DNA of 45,969 nucleotides from JBFGCA01 sp041567315. Its GTDB lineage: Bacteria; Acidobacteriota; Thermoanaerobaculia; Multivoradales; JAHEKO01. Location of the stretch: positions 1 to 45,969 of the forward strand of contig JBFGCA010000025.1 of the NCBI GenBank assembly GCA_041567315.1, read 5' to 3'. Below the pieces are notes generated by a model. It did no database searches and was not told where the DNA came from. It was given only the letters and a program-made list of their open reading frames with translations. Below, piece after piece: positions 26,357 to 34,623 of this stretch (position 1 is the first letter of the stretch; every line of letters begins with the position of its first letter). The translations under genes and the position numbers were made by a program.

Positions 26357-28297
26357 TCATCGCTCGGTGATGCGGGCGCCGGTGGGCGTCTGCCGCAGTT
26401 CGAAGACCAGGAACTCCATCGGCGCCGCCACCGCCACCCCCACCTCGCAGATCAGCTGCCCGGCGTCGATGACGTGGCGCGGGTTGTTGGTCTCGTCGCA
26501 CTTGACGTAGAAGCCCTCCTCGGGGCGGTTGCCCTTGAGCCCGCCGCGCCGCCAGATGGTCTCCAGGAAGACCGACAGCGAGTGCTGGAGGCTGCGGCGC
26601 AGGGCCTCGTCGTTGACCTCGAAGACCGCCCACTGGGTGGCCTCGTCGACCGACTCCTCGATCATCGACATCACCCGGCGGACGTGGATGAAGCGCCAGT
26701 CGGCGTCGTCCTTGCCGGCCAGCGAGCGCGCCCCCCAGACCCGGATACCGCGTCCCGGGAAGGAGCGCAGGGCGTTGACCCCGAACGGGTTGAGCCCCTC
26801 CTGGCCGCGGTCGTCGATCTCCTCGACCAGATCGGCGGCGAACTCGAGCGGGGCGTTGGCCGGCGGCCGCTCGACGCCGAAGCGGTTGTCGATGCGGGCG
26901 TAGAGGCCGGCCACGTGGCCGCTGGGCGGCACCTGCCGGCGCGGTCCCTCGGCGGCCAGCGGATCGGCGACCTCGACCCACGGGTAGTAGAGGGCGCCGA
27001 AGCGGGTGGTGAAGCGGCGGCGCCAGGCCACCGCCTCGAGCGGCGTCGACTGGCGGGGCGGGTCGAGGATCGCCACCCGGTCGTAGAGCCGCTCGCACTG
27101 CTCGACGGCGGTCTGCTGGATGCGCTCGCGGTCGTCGTCCGACAGCGCCGGCGTCTCGGCGGTGGGGTCTGTGAGGTCCGGGGCCGGCGGTCCGGACGGC
27201 TCCGGCGGCGGCGCGCAGGGGTCGGGCGGGCGCTGCGGCCGGGGCGGCGCCGGCGGCGGCTTCTCGAAGACCGCGTCGGGCACGCAGAGGATCGCCACCT
27301 CGTCGACGTCCTCGAGCAGCCGCAGCCCCCGGAAGTCGGCGAGCCCGCCGGTGAAGTCTTCGAGGACGACGCCGCTCAGCCCGTCGCGGCCGCCCTGCAG
27401 ATGGACCGCGCCCTGGGAGAGCGGTCCGCCGGCGACCAGCAGACGGGGGGCGTCGACCTCGACCTCGATGAGCCTGGACAGCCGGTTGACCACGTCCGGC
27501 GCCCAGTAGAGGCTCTGGGGGTCGAGCGACAGCCGGTTGTAGAACTCCTCCTCGACGGCGCGGGTGCGATCGGGGCCGGCCTCGACCCGCACCCGCAGCG
27601 CGAACTGCGCCACCGCCTCGCCGCTCTCCAGGGGGCTGACGGCGAGCCGGACGCGGTTGCCCCAGCCCCCGGCGCTCCGCGCCCGGACCCGCAGCGCCGG
27701 GGCCGGGCTGGCCAGGGTGATGCCGGCGGGGAAGGCGGCCGGCAGCGGGGCGGCCAGCTCGACCGTCGTGCCCTGGACGCCGGTCACCACCGCCCAGGCC
27801 ACGGCCCGGAGCGCGCCACCCTCGACGTGGGTCAGCTCGAGGAGCGACCCCGGACCGATCCCCGGCGGGGCGGTGAGCTCGATCTGCCGGGCGCCGCTCG
27901 CCGCCGGTGCGGCGAGTACCGCCGTCAGCGGCAGGGCGGGGCCGGCGGGCAGCGCGTAGCGCGCCACCGCAGGACGCTGCGCGGGGTCGGAATGGCGGAT
28001 CGCCGCCACCCGCACCACGTGGCAGGTGGTGCCGCCGTTGTCGAAGAAGGCGCGCACCGCGTAGGCCAGGTAGCCCTGCCGGACGTAGCCCCCGAAGGTG
28101 GCCACGAACTCGGGCCAGCTGGTCAGCCGCACCACGGCCGCCGCCGCCTCCGCCGGCTCGGTGGCGCCGGGTGGCGGCAGCGGCCCGCGCTCGGCAAAGC
28201 CCACGAAGCCCGCCACGTCGGTCCGCACCCGCCGCAGGTCAGCGGCCTCCTGGGGCTGCGGCCGGCGGTAGACGCCGGGTGTCAGATAGGCGCTCAT
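26357..28297 (-). CDS. Contractile tail sheath protein 2 (long, Pro-rich insert)
   Basis: 646-aa sheath protein. It begins YLTPGVYRRPQPQEAADLRR and GFAERGPLPP, and ends with the conserved sheath core: PSGHVAGLYARIDNRFGVER, LNPFGVNALRSFPGRGIRVW, GARSL, FIHVRRVMSMIEESVDEATQ and EVGVAVAAPMEFLVFEL. Compared with sheath 1 it has an extra, Pro-rich stretch (about residues 355-395, PPPAPPRPQRPPDPCAPPPE) and a larger beta-rich middle. Such longer sheath paralogs (Afp3/Afp4-like) often occupy special positions near the baseplate. It starts at ATG 28297. Confidence 0.92.
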   Translation of the reverse strand: MSAYLTPGVYRRPQPQEAADLRRVRTDVAGFVGFAERGPLPPPGATEPAEAAAAVVRLTSWPEFVATFGGYVRQGYLAYAVRAFFDNGGTTCHVVRVAAIRHSDPAQRPAVARYALPAGPALPLTAVLAAPAASGARQIELTAPPGIGPGSLLELTHVEGGALRAVAWAVVTGVQGTTVELAAPLPAAFPAGITLASPAPALRVRARSAGGWGNRVRLAVSPLESGEAVAQFALRVRVEAGPDRTRAVEEEFYNRLSLDPQSLYWAPDVVNRLSRLIEVEVDAPRLLVAGGPLSQGAVHLQGGRDGLSGVVLEDFTGGLADFRGLRLLEDVDEVAILCVPDAVFEKPPPAPPRPQRPPDPCAPPPEPSGPPAPDLTDPTAETPALSDDDRERIQQTAVEQCERLYDRVAILDPPRQSTPLEAVAWRRRFTTRFGALYYPWVEVADPLAAEGPRRQVPPSGHVAGLYARIDNRFGVERPPANAPLEFAADLVEEIDDRGQEGLNPFGVNALRSFPGRGIRVWGARSLAGKDDADWRFIHVRRVMSMIEESVDEATQWAVFEVNDEALRRSLQHSLSVFLETIWRRGGLKGNRPEEGFYVKCDETNNPRHVIDAGQLICEVGVAVAAPMEFLVFELRQTPTGARITER

Positions 28298-28333
28298 CGA
28301 AGGTGCGGACCGTAATCGGACCTCGCCGCCGCG

Positions 28334-28771
28334 CTAGGCGAGCACCAGTCCCTCGTGGCAGATCTCGAGGGTCTCGATCGCCACCTCGCTGGTCTTGCCG
28401 TTGAGCGCCGGGCCCTCCCACTTGTTGGGCCAGCCCTCGCGGAAGTCCCAGCGCAGCGCCTCGTTGCGGCCCTCGTCGAGCAGCACGATCGAGCCGTTGG
28501 CGCGCTCGGTCTCGCCGTCGATGACCTTCTTGCGCCACTCCCACAGCGACCGGTCCTGGGTCCAGCCGCGCTTGAGGACGATGTTGTTGTACTTCATCAA
28601 GCCGGGCAGCTTGCGGGCGGTGACGTGGTTCTCGTTGCCCTCCCGGTACTCGATGACGTCGGTGTCGGTGGTCAGGCCGCTGGCTTCGCTGAAGCCGCCC
28701 TGGACCACCCCGTCGATCTCGATCAGGAAGTTGAACTGTCCGTACGGATCGTTGCGCGTGCCGTCAGGCAT
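28334..28771 (-). CDS. eCIS tube protein 1 (gp19-like, Afp1-type)
   Basis: 145-aa gp19/Hcp-like tube protein. NDPYGQFNFLIEIDGVVQGG, FSEASGLTTDTDVIEYREGN, LKRGWTQDRSLWEWRKKVID and ETLEICHEGLVLA match the family. It polymerises into the inner tube that carries cargo. Paired with sheath 1, directly downstream of it. Expected to be the main tube subunit because it is the shorter, standard form. Confidence 0.94.
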   Translation of the reverse strand: MPDGTRNDPYGQFNFLIEIDGVVQGGFSEASGLTTDTDVIEYREGNENHVTARKLPGLMKYNNIVLKRGWTQDRSLWEWRKKVIDGETERANGSIVLLDEGRNEALRWDFREGWPNKWEGPALNGKTSEVAIETLEICHEGLVLA

Positions 28772-28818
28772 GGTGTCGCTCCTTTTGGGCCGGTTTCATC
28801 CAGTTGCTCGAACGGGTG

Positions 28819-30378
28819 CTACAGCTCCTCGACCTCCGAGCCGCCGGTCCACTGGCCGATGCGGAAGATCACGAACTCGGCGGGCTTGACCGGCGCGATG
28901 CCGATCAGACAGATCAGCCGGCCGTTGTCGATGTCGGCCTGGGTCATGGTGGTGCGGTCGCACTTGACGAAGTAGGCCTCCTCGGCCTTGGCCCCCTGCA
29001 GCATGCCGTCCAGCCACAGCCGGTTGAGGAAGGCGCCGACGCTGCGCCGCACCCGCGCCCACAGCGGCTCGTCGTTGTTCTCGAAGACCACCCACTGGGT
29101 GCCCTCCTCGATCGACTCCTCGACGAAGATGAAGAGCCGCCGCACGTTGACGTACTTCCAGTCGCTGTCGCTGCTGGTGGTGCGCGCCCCCCAGACCAGG
29201 TTGCCGCGGCCGGGGAAGTTGCGCAGCACGTTGACGCCGCGCGGGTTGAGCAGGTCCTGCTGGCCCTTGGGGACCTGCAGCTGGAGCCGGGTGATGCCGC
29301 GGATCGGCTCGTTGGCCGGCGCCTTGTGGACGCCGACGCGGATGTCGCTGCGGTTGTAGATGCCGGCCACGTGGCCGCCGGGCGGCACGTTCATGGACAG
29401 CCCGGTGCGCGGGTTGCGGACCTCGAGCCAGGGGTAGTAGTAGGCCGCGTAGCGGGTGGTGGTGGGCGGCCGGTGGGTGGCCACCGGGTCCGCCGTCTCG
29501 GGCGACTGCAGGATCGCGAAGCGGTCCTTGAGGTCCTCGCACTGCTGCACGAGGGCATCCCGGATTCGAATGTCGGGGAGGAAGTTGTTCTCGTCGGGGC
29601 AGCAGAGCAGCGCGATCTCGTCGATCTCGGCCAGCGCCTCCAGACCGGTCTTCTGCCCCGGCTCGGCGAGCGGGTCGCCCACGTAGTCGCCGGGGTCGAT
29701 GGCGGCGCCGTCGTTGCCGCCGGCCAGGAACTGCGGCCCGGCGTTGGCCGGCCGGGCGGCCGGGGTGCCGGACAGCTCCACCAGGTTGGAGCGGTCGTTG
29801 ACCTGCTTGCCGAAGTAGGAGCTCGAGGCGGGGTCCACCGAGAGGTCGTCGAAGACCTCGAGCAGGGTCGGCTCGCGGCGGTTGGGGTCGCTGCGGTTGG
29901 CGGGGTCGGTGGGATCGACCAGCGAACCGGCGGTGTCGAGACCCGGGACGGTGACCTCCGGCGCCCAGTAGATGACGCTGAGCTTGAACAGCGCCGGGTT
30001 GGCGAGGCTGGCGTCGCTGATCTTGACGGCGACGCGGTCGCCCCAGACCCCCGGACCGAGGGCGTCGATGGTGAGACCGTCGAGGGTGTCCGTGGAGGCC
30101 GCCGTGGTGGCGTCGCCCGACACCACGCGCTGCACGAAGCAGCGCAGGCCGCCGTTCTGGAAGAAGCCTTCCACCGCGTAGGTCAGATAGCTGGCGTCGA
30201 GGTAGCTGCCGAAGGTGCGGGCGTACTCGCTGAAGCTGGTGAGCAGCCGCGGGCGGTCGGCGGGGCCGCGCTCGGTCTGGCCGACGAAACCCACGGTGGT
30301 GGTGCCGACCCCTTCGATCGGCTTGTTGCCGGTGTCCACCTCTTCGACGTAGACGCCTGGGGAGAGGTACTCGGGCAT
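28819..30378 (-). CDS. Contractile tail sheath protein 1
   Basis: 519-aa sheath protein. N-terminus YLSPGVYVEEVDTGNKPIEG, VGTTTVGFVGQTERGPAD; C-terminal core PPGGHVAGIYNRSDIRVGVH, LLNPRGVNVLRNFPGRGNLV, WGART, KYVNVRRLFIFVEESIEEGT, VIFRIGQW. These are the conserved sheath handshake and core elements. It is the probable main sheath, forming the contractile sleeve around tube 1. It follows the Ig-like gene by 30 bp. Confidence 0.95.
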   Translation of the reverse strand: MPEYLSPGVYVEEVDTGNKPIEGVGTTTVGFVGQTERGPADRPRLLTSFSEYARTFGSYLDASYLTYAVEGFFQNGGLRCFVQRVVSGDATTAASTDTLDGLTIDALGPGVWGDRVAVKISDASLANPALFKLSVIYWAPEVTVPGLDTAGSLVDPTDPANRSDPNRREPTLLEVFDDLSVDPASSSYFGKQVNDRSNLVELSGTPAARPANAGPQFLAGGNDGAAIDPGDYVGDPLAEPGQKTGLEALAEIDEIALLCCPDENNFLPDIRIRDALVQQCEDLKDRFAILQSPETADPVATHRPPTTTRYAAYYYPWLEVRNPRTGLSMNVPPGGHVAGIYNRSDIRVGVHKAPANEPIRGITRLQLQVPKGQQDLLNPRGVNVLRNFPGRGNLVWGARTTSSDSDWKYVNVRRLFIFVEESIEEGTQWVVFENNDEPLWARVRRSVGAFLNRLWLDGMLQGAKAEEAYFVKCDRTTMTQADIDNGRLICLIGIAPVKPAEFVIFRIGQWTGGSEVEEL

Positions 30379-30408
30379 CGCTTTCTCCTTTTCAGGGAAG
30401 TCCTGCGG

Positions 30409-31080
30409 CTAGGGAGCCATAATGATGTCGGTCGCCGCCGTCATGCCGCGCTGGACGTCGACGGGTTGATCGACGTCGGGGTGCAGCGCGTGGCTGGCGC
30501 GGAGGGTGACGGTCTCACCCATTCCGCTGACGTCGCTGAAGAACAGGACGAACTGGCCGTCCGCTCCGGTGATGAAGTCGAGGTCGTCGCCCGGCCGCCG
30601 CACTCTCGCCTCGGCCAGCGGCAGGCCGCCGGCCAGCACCCGCCCGCGGACCACGGTGGCGCCGTCGGGGAACGGGTAGGCGATCGCCGGCTGCAGGGTG
30701 ACCAGGGCGCGCTGGGCGCGGTAGGCCGCCGGCTGTGCCGGGTCCTCGAGCATCAGGTTGGGGTCGGCCAGACGCAGCTCGGGGATCAGCGGCCACCGGG
30801 GGTCGGGCATCGGCACCGTCACCGGCAGCTCGGCCGGCAGGTAGTAGGGCGTCTCCGGCGCGCTGCGGATCTCGGCGGTGTAGGCCCCGGGCGGCAGGTC
30901 CAGGAAGGCGTAGATCGCGTGCCCGGTCTGGCGCACCGGCCGGTAGGGCTTGTCCCGCAGGCTGACCGTGACCTCGCCGGCCAGCCGGTCGCGGGTGGTG
31001 AAACGGTCGAAGAGCTGGAACCCCAGCGACATGGTGCTGGCCTGGCTCTCCACGAACTGCAGGGTGGAAGCGCCGGACAT
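30409..31080 (-). CDS. Ig-like/carboxypeptidase-regulatory-like protein at operon head
   Basis: 223-aa cytoplasmic-looking protein with two beta-sandwich segments. Residues about 45-90 (YAFLDLPPGAYTAEIRS) and 145-200 (VVRGRVLAGGLPLAEARVRR, then GADGQFVLFF) are typical of carboxypeptidase regulatory-like domains. It lies between the DUF4255 cap gene (ATGA overlap at 31080) and sheath 1, a place where many eCIS loci have an Ig-like or hypothetical gene. Role unknown; a decoration or assembly factor of the distal end is possible. It shows general, not close, resemblance to the protein at 6503-7213. Confidence 0.6.
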   Translation of the reverse strand: MSGASTLQFVESQASTMSLGFQLFDRFTTRDRLAGEVTVSLRDKPYRPVRQTGHAIYAFLDLPPGAYTAEIRSAPETPYYLPAELPVTVPMPDPRWPLIPELRLADPNLMLEDPAQPAAYRAQRALVTLQPAIAYPFPDGATVVRGRVLAGGLPLAEARVRRPGDDLDFITGADGQFVLFFSDVSGMGETVTLRASHALHPDVDQPVDVQRGMTAATDIIMAP

Positions 31081-31670
31081 CAGACGCCCCCGTAGTCGTT
31101 GCGGCGGTCGACCACCGGCTGCAGGGCTTCCTCGCGCCGCGAGTCGACCATCGCCACCCGCACCACGTAGCAGACCGACAGCCGGTAGCCCATGTCGAGG
31201 GCCTGCCAGACCCGGGTCGACTCTTCGAGGCTGACCGGGTTGAGGATCATGTGCAGCTCCTGGCTGGAGCCCGCCAGCGAGCCCGCCAGGTCGGTGCCCT
31301 CGAGCACCGCCCGGTCGTAGAGGACCTGCATGACCTTGCCGAGCACGATCTGCTGCTCGCGGGGCGAGCCCAGCAGCGGCGTGACCAGGTAGAACAGATC
31401 CAGCGTCAGCGGCGGTTTGCGCTGGCGCCCGCCGAGCCCGCGTACCGGTGGGCTGTTCTTGGTGAAGGCGTTCTCGACGATGCGGTAGAGATAGATCGAC
31501 AGCCGCACGTTGTTGTCGTTGCGCAGGTCGAACGGCGACTGGGTGGAGATGCGCCCCTGGTTGTCGATCAGCGCGTTGACCACCGGATCGGCCTGGACCT
31601 CCTGCCACAGGATGTCGGCCAGCGATTCGCCCACCTCGGCGATGACGGTGTAGTCGCTCACCCCGAGCAC
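31080..31670 (-). CDS. DUF4255/Pvc16-type cap (terminator) protein
   Basis: Up to 196 aa. SDYTVIAEVGESLADILWQE, VRLSIYLYRIVENAFTKN and TLDLFYLVTPLLGSPREQQI are the N-terminal features of DUF4255/Pvc16 proteins, which cap the distal end of the tube and sheath (Afp16). First gene of the operon. The start is uncertain: GTG at 31670 gives the longest form, GTG at 31661 begins right at VSDYTV, which fits homolog starts better. The sigma-54 site at 31677-31691 would start RNA near 31665, which excludes the 31670 start for that transcript and makes the 31661 start nearly leaderless. Confidence 0.85.
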   Translation of the reverse strand: MLGVSDYTVIAEVGESLADILWQEVQADPVVNALIDNQGRISTQSPFDLRNDNNVRLSIYLYRIVENAFTKNSPPVRGLGGRQRKPPLTLDLFYLVTPLLGSPREQQIVLGKVMQVLYDRAVLEGTDLAGSLAGSSQELHMILNPVSLEESTRVWQALDMGYRLSVCYVVRVAMVDSRREEALQPVVDRRNDYGGV

Positions 31671-31676
31671 CTTGGG

Positions 31677-31691
31677 GCAAGCGCGGTGCCA
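31677..31691 (-). promoter_or_regulatory. Sigma-54 (-24/-12) promoter of the eCIS operon
   Basis: Reading the minus strand, 31691-31677 is TGGCACCGCGCTTGC: TGGCAC, five bases, TTGC, an exact fit to the sigma-54 consensus with GG at -24 and GC at -12. Start of RNA would be near 31665, just at the first gene of the operon. A sigma-54 activator gene lies directly upstream. The only awkward point is the very short leader before the first possible start codon. Confidence 0.75.
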
Positions 31692-31891
31692 GCCTCGGGA
31701 GTCGCCTGGCCTATCGGTTCAAGACGCTGAAAAGAAGGGACTTGTGGCCCGGGTCGTGAAGCCGGTGAGGCTGGGCCGCCGGCCGGTTGTCGCACCGGGC
31801 TGTAACGGTCCCGGGGGCCCGCCGGAGCGTCGCGGTCGCGGCCGGGCCGGCCGGCGGCCGGTGGCAGCTGGCGGCGGCGCCGGTTCGCGGG

Positions 31892-31922
31892 TGTCACGCG
31901 GCAGTGTCACGGCACTGTCACG
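31892..31922 (-). promoter_or_regulatory. Triple TGTCACG repeat, candidate activator binding sites
   Basis: TGTCACG occurs at 31892, 31905 and 31916 (plus-strand reading), spaced 13 and 11 bases. The middle copy lies in an imperfect palindrome CAGTG-TCACGG-CACTG (31903-31918). The cluster is about 225-255 bp upstream of the predicted start of RNA, the usual distance for enhancer sites of sigma-54 activators, and close to the end of the activator gene. Likely binding site for the Fis-type HTH of that protein; inference. Confidence 0.5.
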
Positions 31923-31967
31923 GCCGGCGGCGTGGTGGGGCCGGGCGGCGGGGGCCGACCCCGCGCT

Positions 31968-31989
31968 GCCCGTCGCCGCCGCGGCGGGC
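31968..31989 (-). terminator. Hairpin just after the sigma-54 activator gene
   Basis: GCCCGTCGC-CGCC-GCGGCGGGC forms a 9-bp stem with one G-T pair and a four-base loop, directly after the activator stop codon on the minus strand. There is no run of T after it, so it may be a weak or factor-assisted terminator that separates the regulator from the eCIS operon. In such GC-rich DNA chance hairpins are common. The rest of 31671-31991 holds only the promoter and repeats described separately; no ORF is seen. Confidence 0.3.
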
Positions 31990-31991
31990 GC

Positions 31992-33359
31992 TCAGTTGGC
32001 GGGCGGCGCCGGCCCGCTGGCCGGGATCCGGTGCTTGGCGAGGCGGCGGTAGAGGGTCATCCGCGAACAGCGGAGCTTGCGGGCGGCCCGGCTCTTGTTC
32101 CAGTTGGAGGCCAGCAGCGCCGCCAGCAGGCGCTCCTTCTCGTCGGTGGGCAGGGCCTCGGGCCGTTCGAGCCGGCGCCGGAAGGCCTCGGGCAGGTCCT
32201 CGGTCGAAATGGTCCGCGACGGGCGGGTCACCGCCACCGACTCGATCAGGTTCTGGAGCTCCCGCACGTTGCCCGGCCAGTCGTGACGCAGCAGATAGCC
32301 GAGGGCGCCGGCGGTGAGGCCCTCGGTGCGCAGCCCGAGCCGGGCGCGGAGCCGCTCCAGGCAGTGGTTCGACAGGTGGGGCAGGTCCTCCTTGCGATCG
32401 CGCAGCGGCGGCAGGTGGAGCCGGACCACGTGGAGCCGGTAGAACAGGTCCTCGCGGAAGGTGCCTTCGGCCACCATCCGCTCGAGGTCGTGGTTGGTGG
32501 CGGCGACCACCCGGATGTCGACCGGGATGGCGCGTTGCCCGCCGAGGCGATAGACCTCCCGGGTCTCCAGGGCGCGCAGGATCTTGACCTGCGCCCGCGG
32601 GCTCATGTCCCCGATCTCGTCCAGGAACAGGGTGCCGCGGGTGGCGCGCTCGAACTCGCCGCGGCGCTGCGCCACGGCGCCGGTGAAGGCCCCGCGCTCG
32701 TGGCCGAACAGCTCGCTCTCGAGCAGCGAGTCGGGGACCGCCGCGCAGTTGACGCAGACGAAGGGCTGGCGTCGCCGCGGGCTCTGGTGGTGGATCAGGC
32801 GGGCCACCAGGTCCTTGCCGGTGCCGGTCTCGCCGGTGATCAGCACCGTGGTGTCGGTCGGCGCGATGCGGCGAACGGTGTCGAGGATGGTGCGGATGGG
32901 GCCGCTGGAGCCGACTAGCCGGGGTCCCTGGGGGGGCGGTGCGGCGGAGCGCGCCGCGGCCGGGCCGTTCCCGGGCCGGGTCACCGGCGGACGCGCGGCC
33001 AGCAGCCGCCGGACGCTCTCGACCACCGGGTCGAGCGGGCATGGGGTGCGGAAGTAGTCGTCCACCCCCGCCTTGAGTGCCGCCACCGCCAGCTCCTCGG
33101 AGCTGGCCCCGGCCAGCAGCACCACCGGCAGCGCGGCGTCGTCGCCCCGCAGCCGCCGCACGCTCTCGAGCGCCTGCTCGGGCCGGTCCGGGCCGGTGGC
33201 CAGGACCAGGAGGTCCGGCCGCGGTCCGGGCCGGGCGCCGACCTCGAGGCCGAGCCGGCGCAGCCGCTCCCCGAGCCGGCGCAGCAGCTCGTCGCCGTCG
33301 CCGGCCAGCAGCACCCGCCGCTGGCCGCCCTCCGGCGGTCTGGGAAGAGTCGGCGCCAT
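31992..33359 (-). CDS. Sigma-54-dependent activator with degenerate receiver domain
   Basis: 455-aa NtrC-family protein. Residues 14-122 have the receiver fold but lack key residues: the phospho-acceptor position after PDLLVL is Ala54, the switch Thr is absent, and the invariant Lys before Pro is Thr105 (DYFRTP). Residues 148-385 are the AAA+ domain with GETGTGKD, ELFGHERGAFTGA (sigma-54 contact loop), and LFLDEIGDM. The C-terminus (SNWNKSRAARKLRCSRMTLY) is a Fis-type HTH. Start ATG 33359 with GAGGTG just upstream. It sits head-on behind the eCIS operon, so it is the likely activator of it. Control is probably not by phosphorylation. A longer frame to 34976 lies inside pheS and was rejected. 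Confidence 0.9.
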   Translation of the reverse strand: MAPTLPRPPEGGQRRVLLAGDGDELLRRLGERLRRLGLEVGARPGPRPDLLVLATGPDRPEQALESVRRLRGDDAALPVVLLAGASSEELAVAALKAGVDDYFRTPCPLDPVVESVRRLLAARPPVTRPGNGPAAARSAAPPPQGPRLVGSSGPIRTILDTVRRIAPTDTTVLITGETGTGKDLVARLIHHQSPRRRQPFVCVNCAAVPDSLLESELFGHERGAFTGAVAQRRGEFERATRGTLFLDEIGDMSPRAQVKILRALETREVYRLGGQRAIPVDIRVVAATNHDLERMVAEGTFREDLFYRLHVVRLHLPPLRDRKEDLPHLSNHCLERLRARLGLRTEGLTAGALGYLLRHDWPGNVRELQNLIESVAVTRPSRTISTEDLPEAFRRRLERPEALPTDEKERLLAALLASNWNKSRAARKLRCSRMTLYRRLAKHRIPASGPAPPAN

Positions 33360-33491
33360 CAGCACCTCACGGGCTTCGGTCCGGAGACCTGTTGCGGATT
33401 CACCCCGTAAGTTGAGGCGTCCGCGCGCCGGATTCGTTACCCGCGACCTGCCTTGAAATGACCGGGGGCGCACGAGAAGATACGGGCTTCC

Positions 33492-34553
33492 GTGCCGGAC
33501 CTCCCGATGAGCGAGCCCGAACAGGACCTGGTGGAGCGCGTCGGCGAGCTCGAGGGGCGCGCTCTTGCGGCGCTCGAGGCGGCCACCGGCCGCCCCGAGG
33601 TCGAGGCCTGGCGGACCGAATACCTGGGCCGGCAGAGCCTGCTGCGGACCGCCCGGGCGGGGCTCTCGAAGCTCTCGAAAGAGCAGCGCCCGGTGGTCGG
33701 CCGCCAGATAAACGACGTCGAGGGCCGGCTGGAGGCCGCCCTCGAGAGCCGCCTCGAGGCCCTGCAGCGAGCCGTGACCGAGGCCCGGCTGGCGGTCGAG
33801 GCGCTGGACGTGACGCTGCCCGGGCGCGCGCGGGGCCGGGGGCGGCTCCACGTCGCCACCTTGGTGCTGCGGCGGATCTACGCCGTCTGGGCCGAGATGG
33901 GCTTCCAGGTCTACCGCTCGCGGGACGTCGAGACCGACGAATACAACTTCCAGCTCCTCAACTTCCCGCCCCACCACCCGGCGCGCGACATGCAGGACAC
34001 CTTCGTCACCACCGACCGCGAGGTGATCCTGCGCACCCACACCTCGCCGGGCCAGATCCACGCCATGCGCGAGCTCCACCCCGATCCGATCCGGGTGATC
34101 CTGCCCGGCATGTGCTACCGGCACGAAACGATCACCGCGCGCTCCGAGATCCAGTTCCACCAGGTGGAGGGTCTGGCGGTGGGCCGCAGCATCCGGATGT
34201 CGGACCTCAAGGGCACGCTGACCGCCTTCGCCCGCCGCATGTTCGGGCCGCGCACCGCGACCCGCTTCCGTTGCTCGCACTTCCCGTTCACCGAGCCCAG
34301 CGCCGAGATGGACATCGAGTGCTTCCTGTGCGGCGGCGAGGGCTGCGCCGTCTGCAAGCACGCCGGCTGGCTCGAGATCCTGGGCTGCGGGATGGTCCAT
34401 CCGGTGGTGCTCGAGAACGGCGGCTACGATCCCCGGGTCTACTCCGGGTTCGCGTTCGGAATGGGCCCCGAACGGATCGCCATGCTGCGTCACGGCATCG
34501 ACGACATCCGCTACTTCTGGTCCAACGACCTGCGCTTCCTGGAGCAGTTCTGA
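33492..34553 (+). CDS. pheS: Phenylalanyl-tRNA synthetase alpha subunit
   Basis: 353-aa catalytic subunit of the alpha2beta2 enzyme that charges tRNA-Phe. N-terminal helical coiled coil (EQRPVVGRQINDVEGRLEAA), class II motifs HPARDMQDTF, FHQVEG and GFAFGMGPERIAML, and a Cys4 insert (CFLCGGEGCAVCKHAGWLEI) as in many bacterial PheS. The start is given as GTG 33492 (MPDLP); the ATG at 33507 is also possible since neither has a clear ribosome site. pheT follows 70 bp downstream. Divergent from the sigma-54 activator, with a 132-bp shared upstream region. Confidence 0.96.
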   Translation: MPDLPMSEPEQDLVERVGELEGRALAALEAATGRPEVEAWRTEYLGRQSLLRTARAGLSKLSKEQRPVVGRQINDVEGRLEAALESRLEALQRAVTEARLAVEALDVTLPGRARGRGRLHVATLVLRRIYAVWAEMGFQVYRSRDVETDEYNFQLLNFPPHHPARDMQDTFVTTDREVILRTHTSPGQIHAMRELHPDPIRVILPGMCYRHETITARSEIQFHQVEGLAVGRSIRMSDLKGTLTAFARRMFGPRTATRFRCSHFPFTEPSAEMDIECFLCGGEGCAVCKHAGWLEILGCGMVHPVVLENGGYDPRVYSGFAFGMGPERIAMLRHGIDDIRYFWSNDLRFLEQF

Positions 34554-34623
34554 GGCCGGCTCGGCCGCCCCGGATCGCCGGCGGTGATCCGGACGGCAGG
34601 CCGCCCCCGCCTGGAGACCCGAG

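Noticed and set aside
3375..31670. Prophage or type VI secretion system
   Set aside because: No capsid, portal, terminase, integrase or lysis genes, and no TssJ/L/M membrane complex; DUF4157, LysM adaptor, AAA+ and DUF4255 point to an eCIS.
33360..33491. Sigma-70 promoter for pheS (TTGAAA then GAAGAT at 17-base spacing)
   Set aside because: The -10 box is poor and there is no other support; left unannotated.
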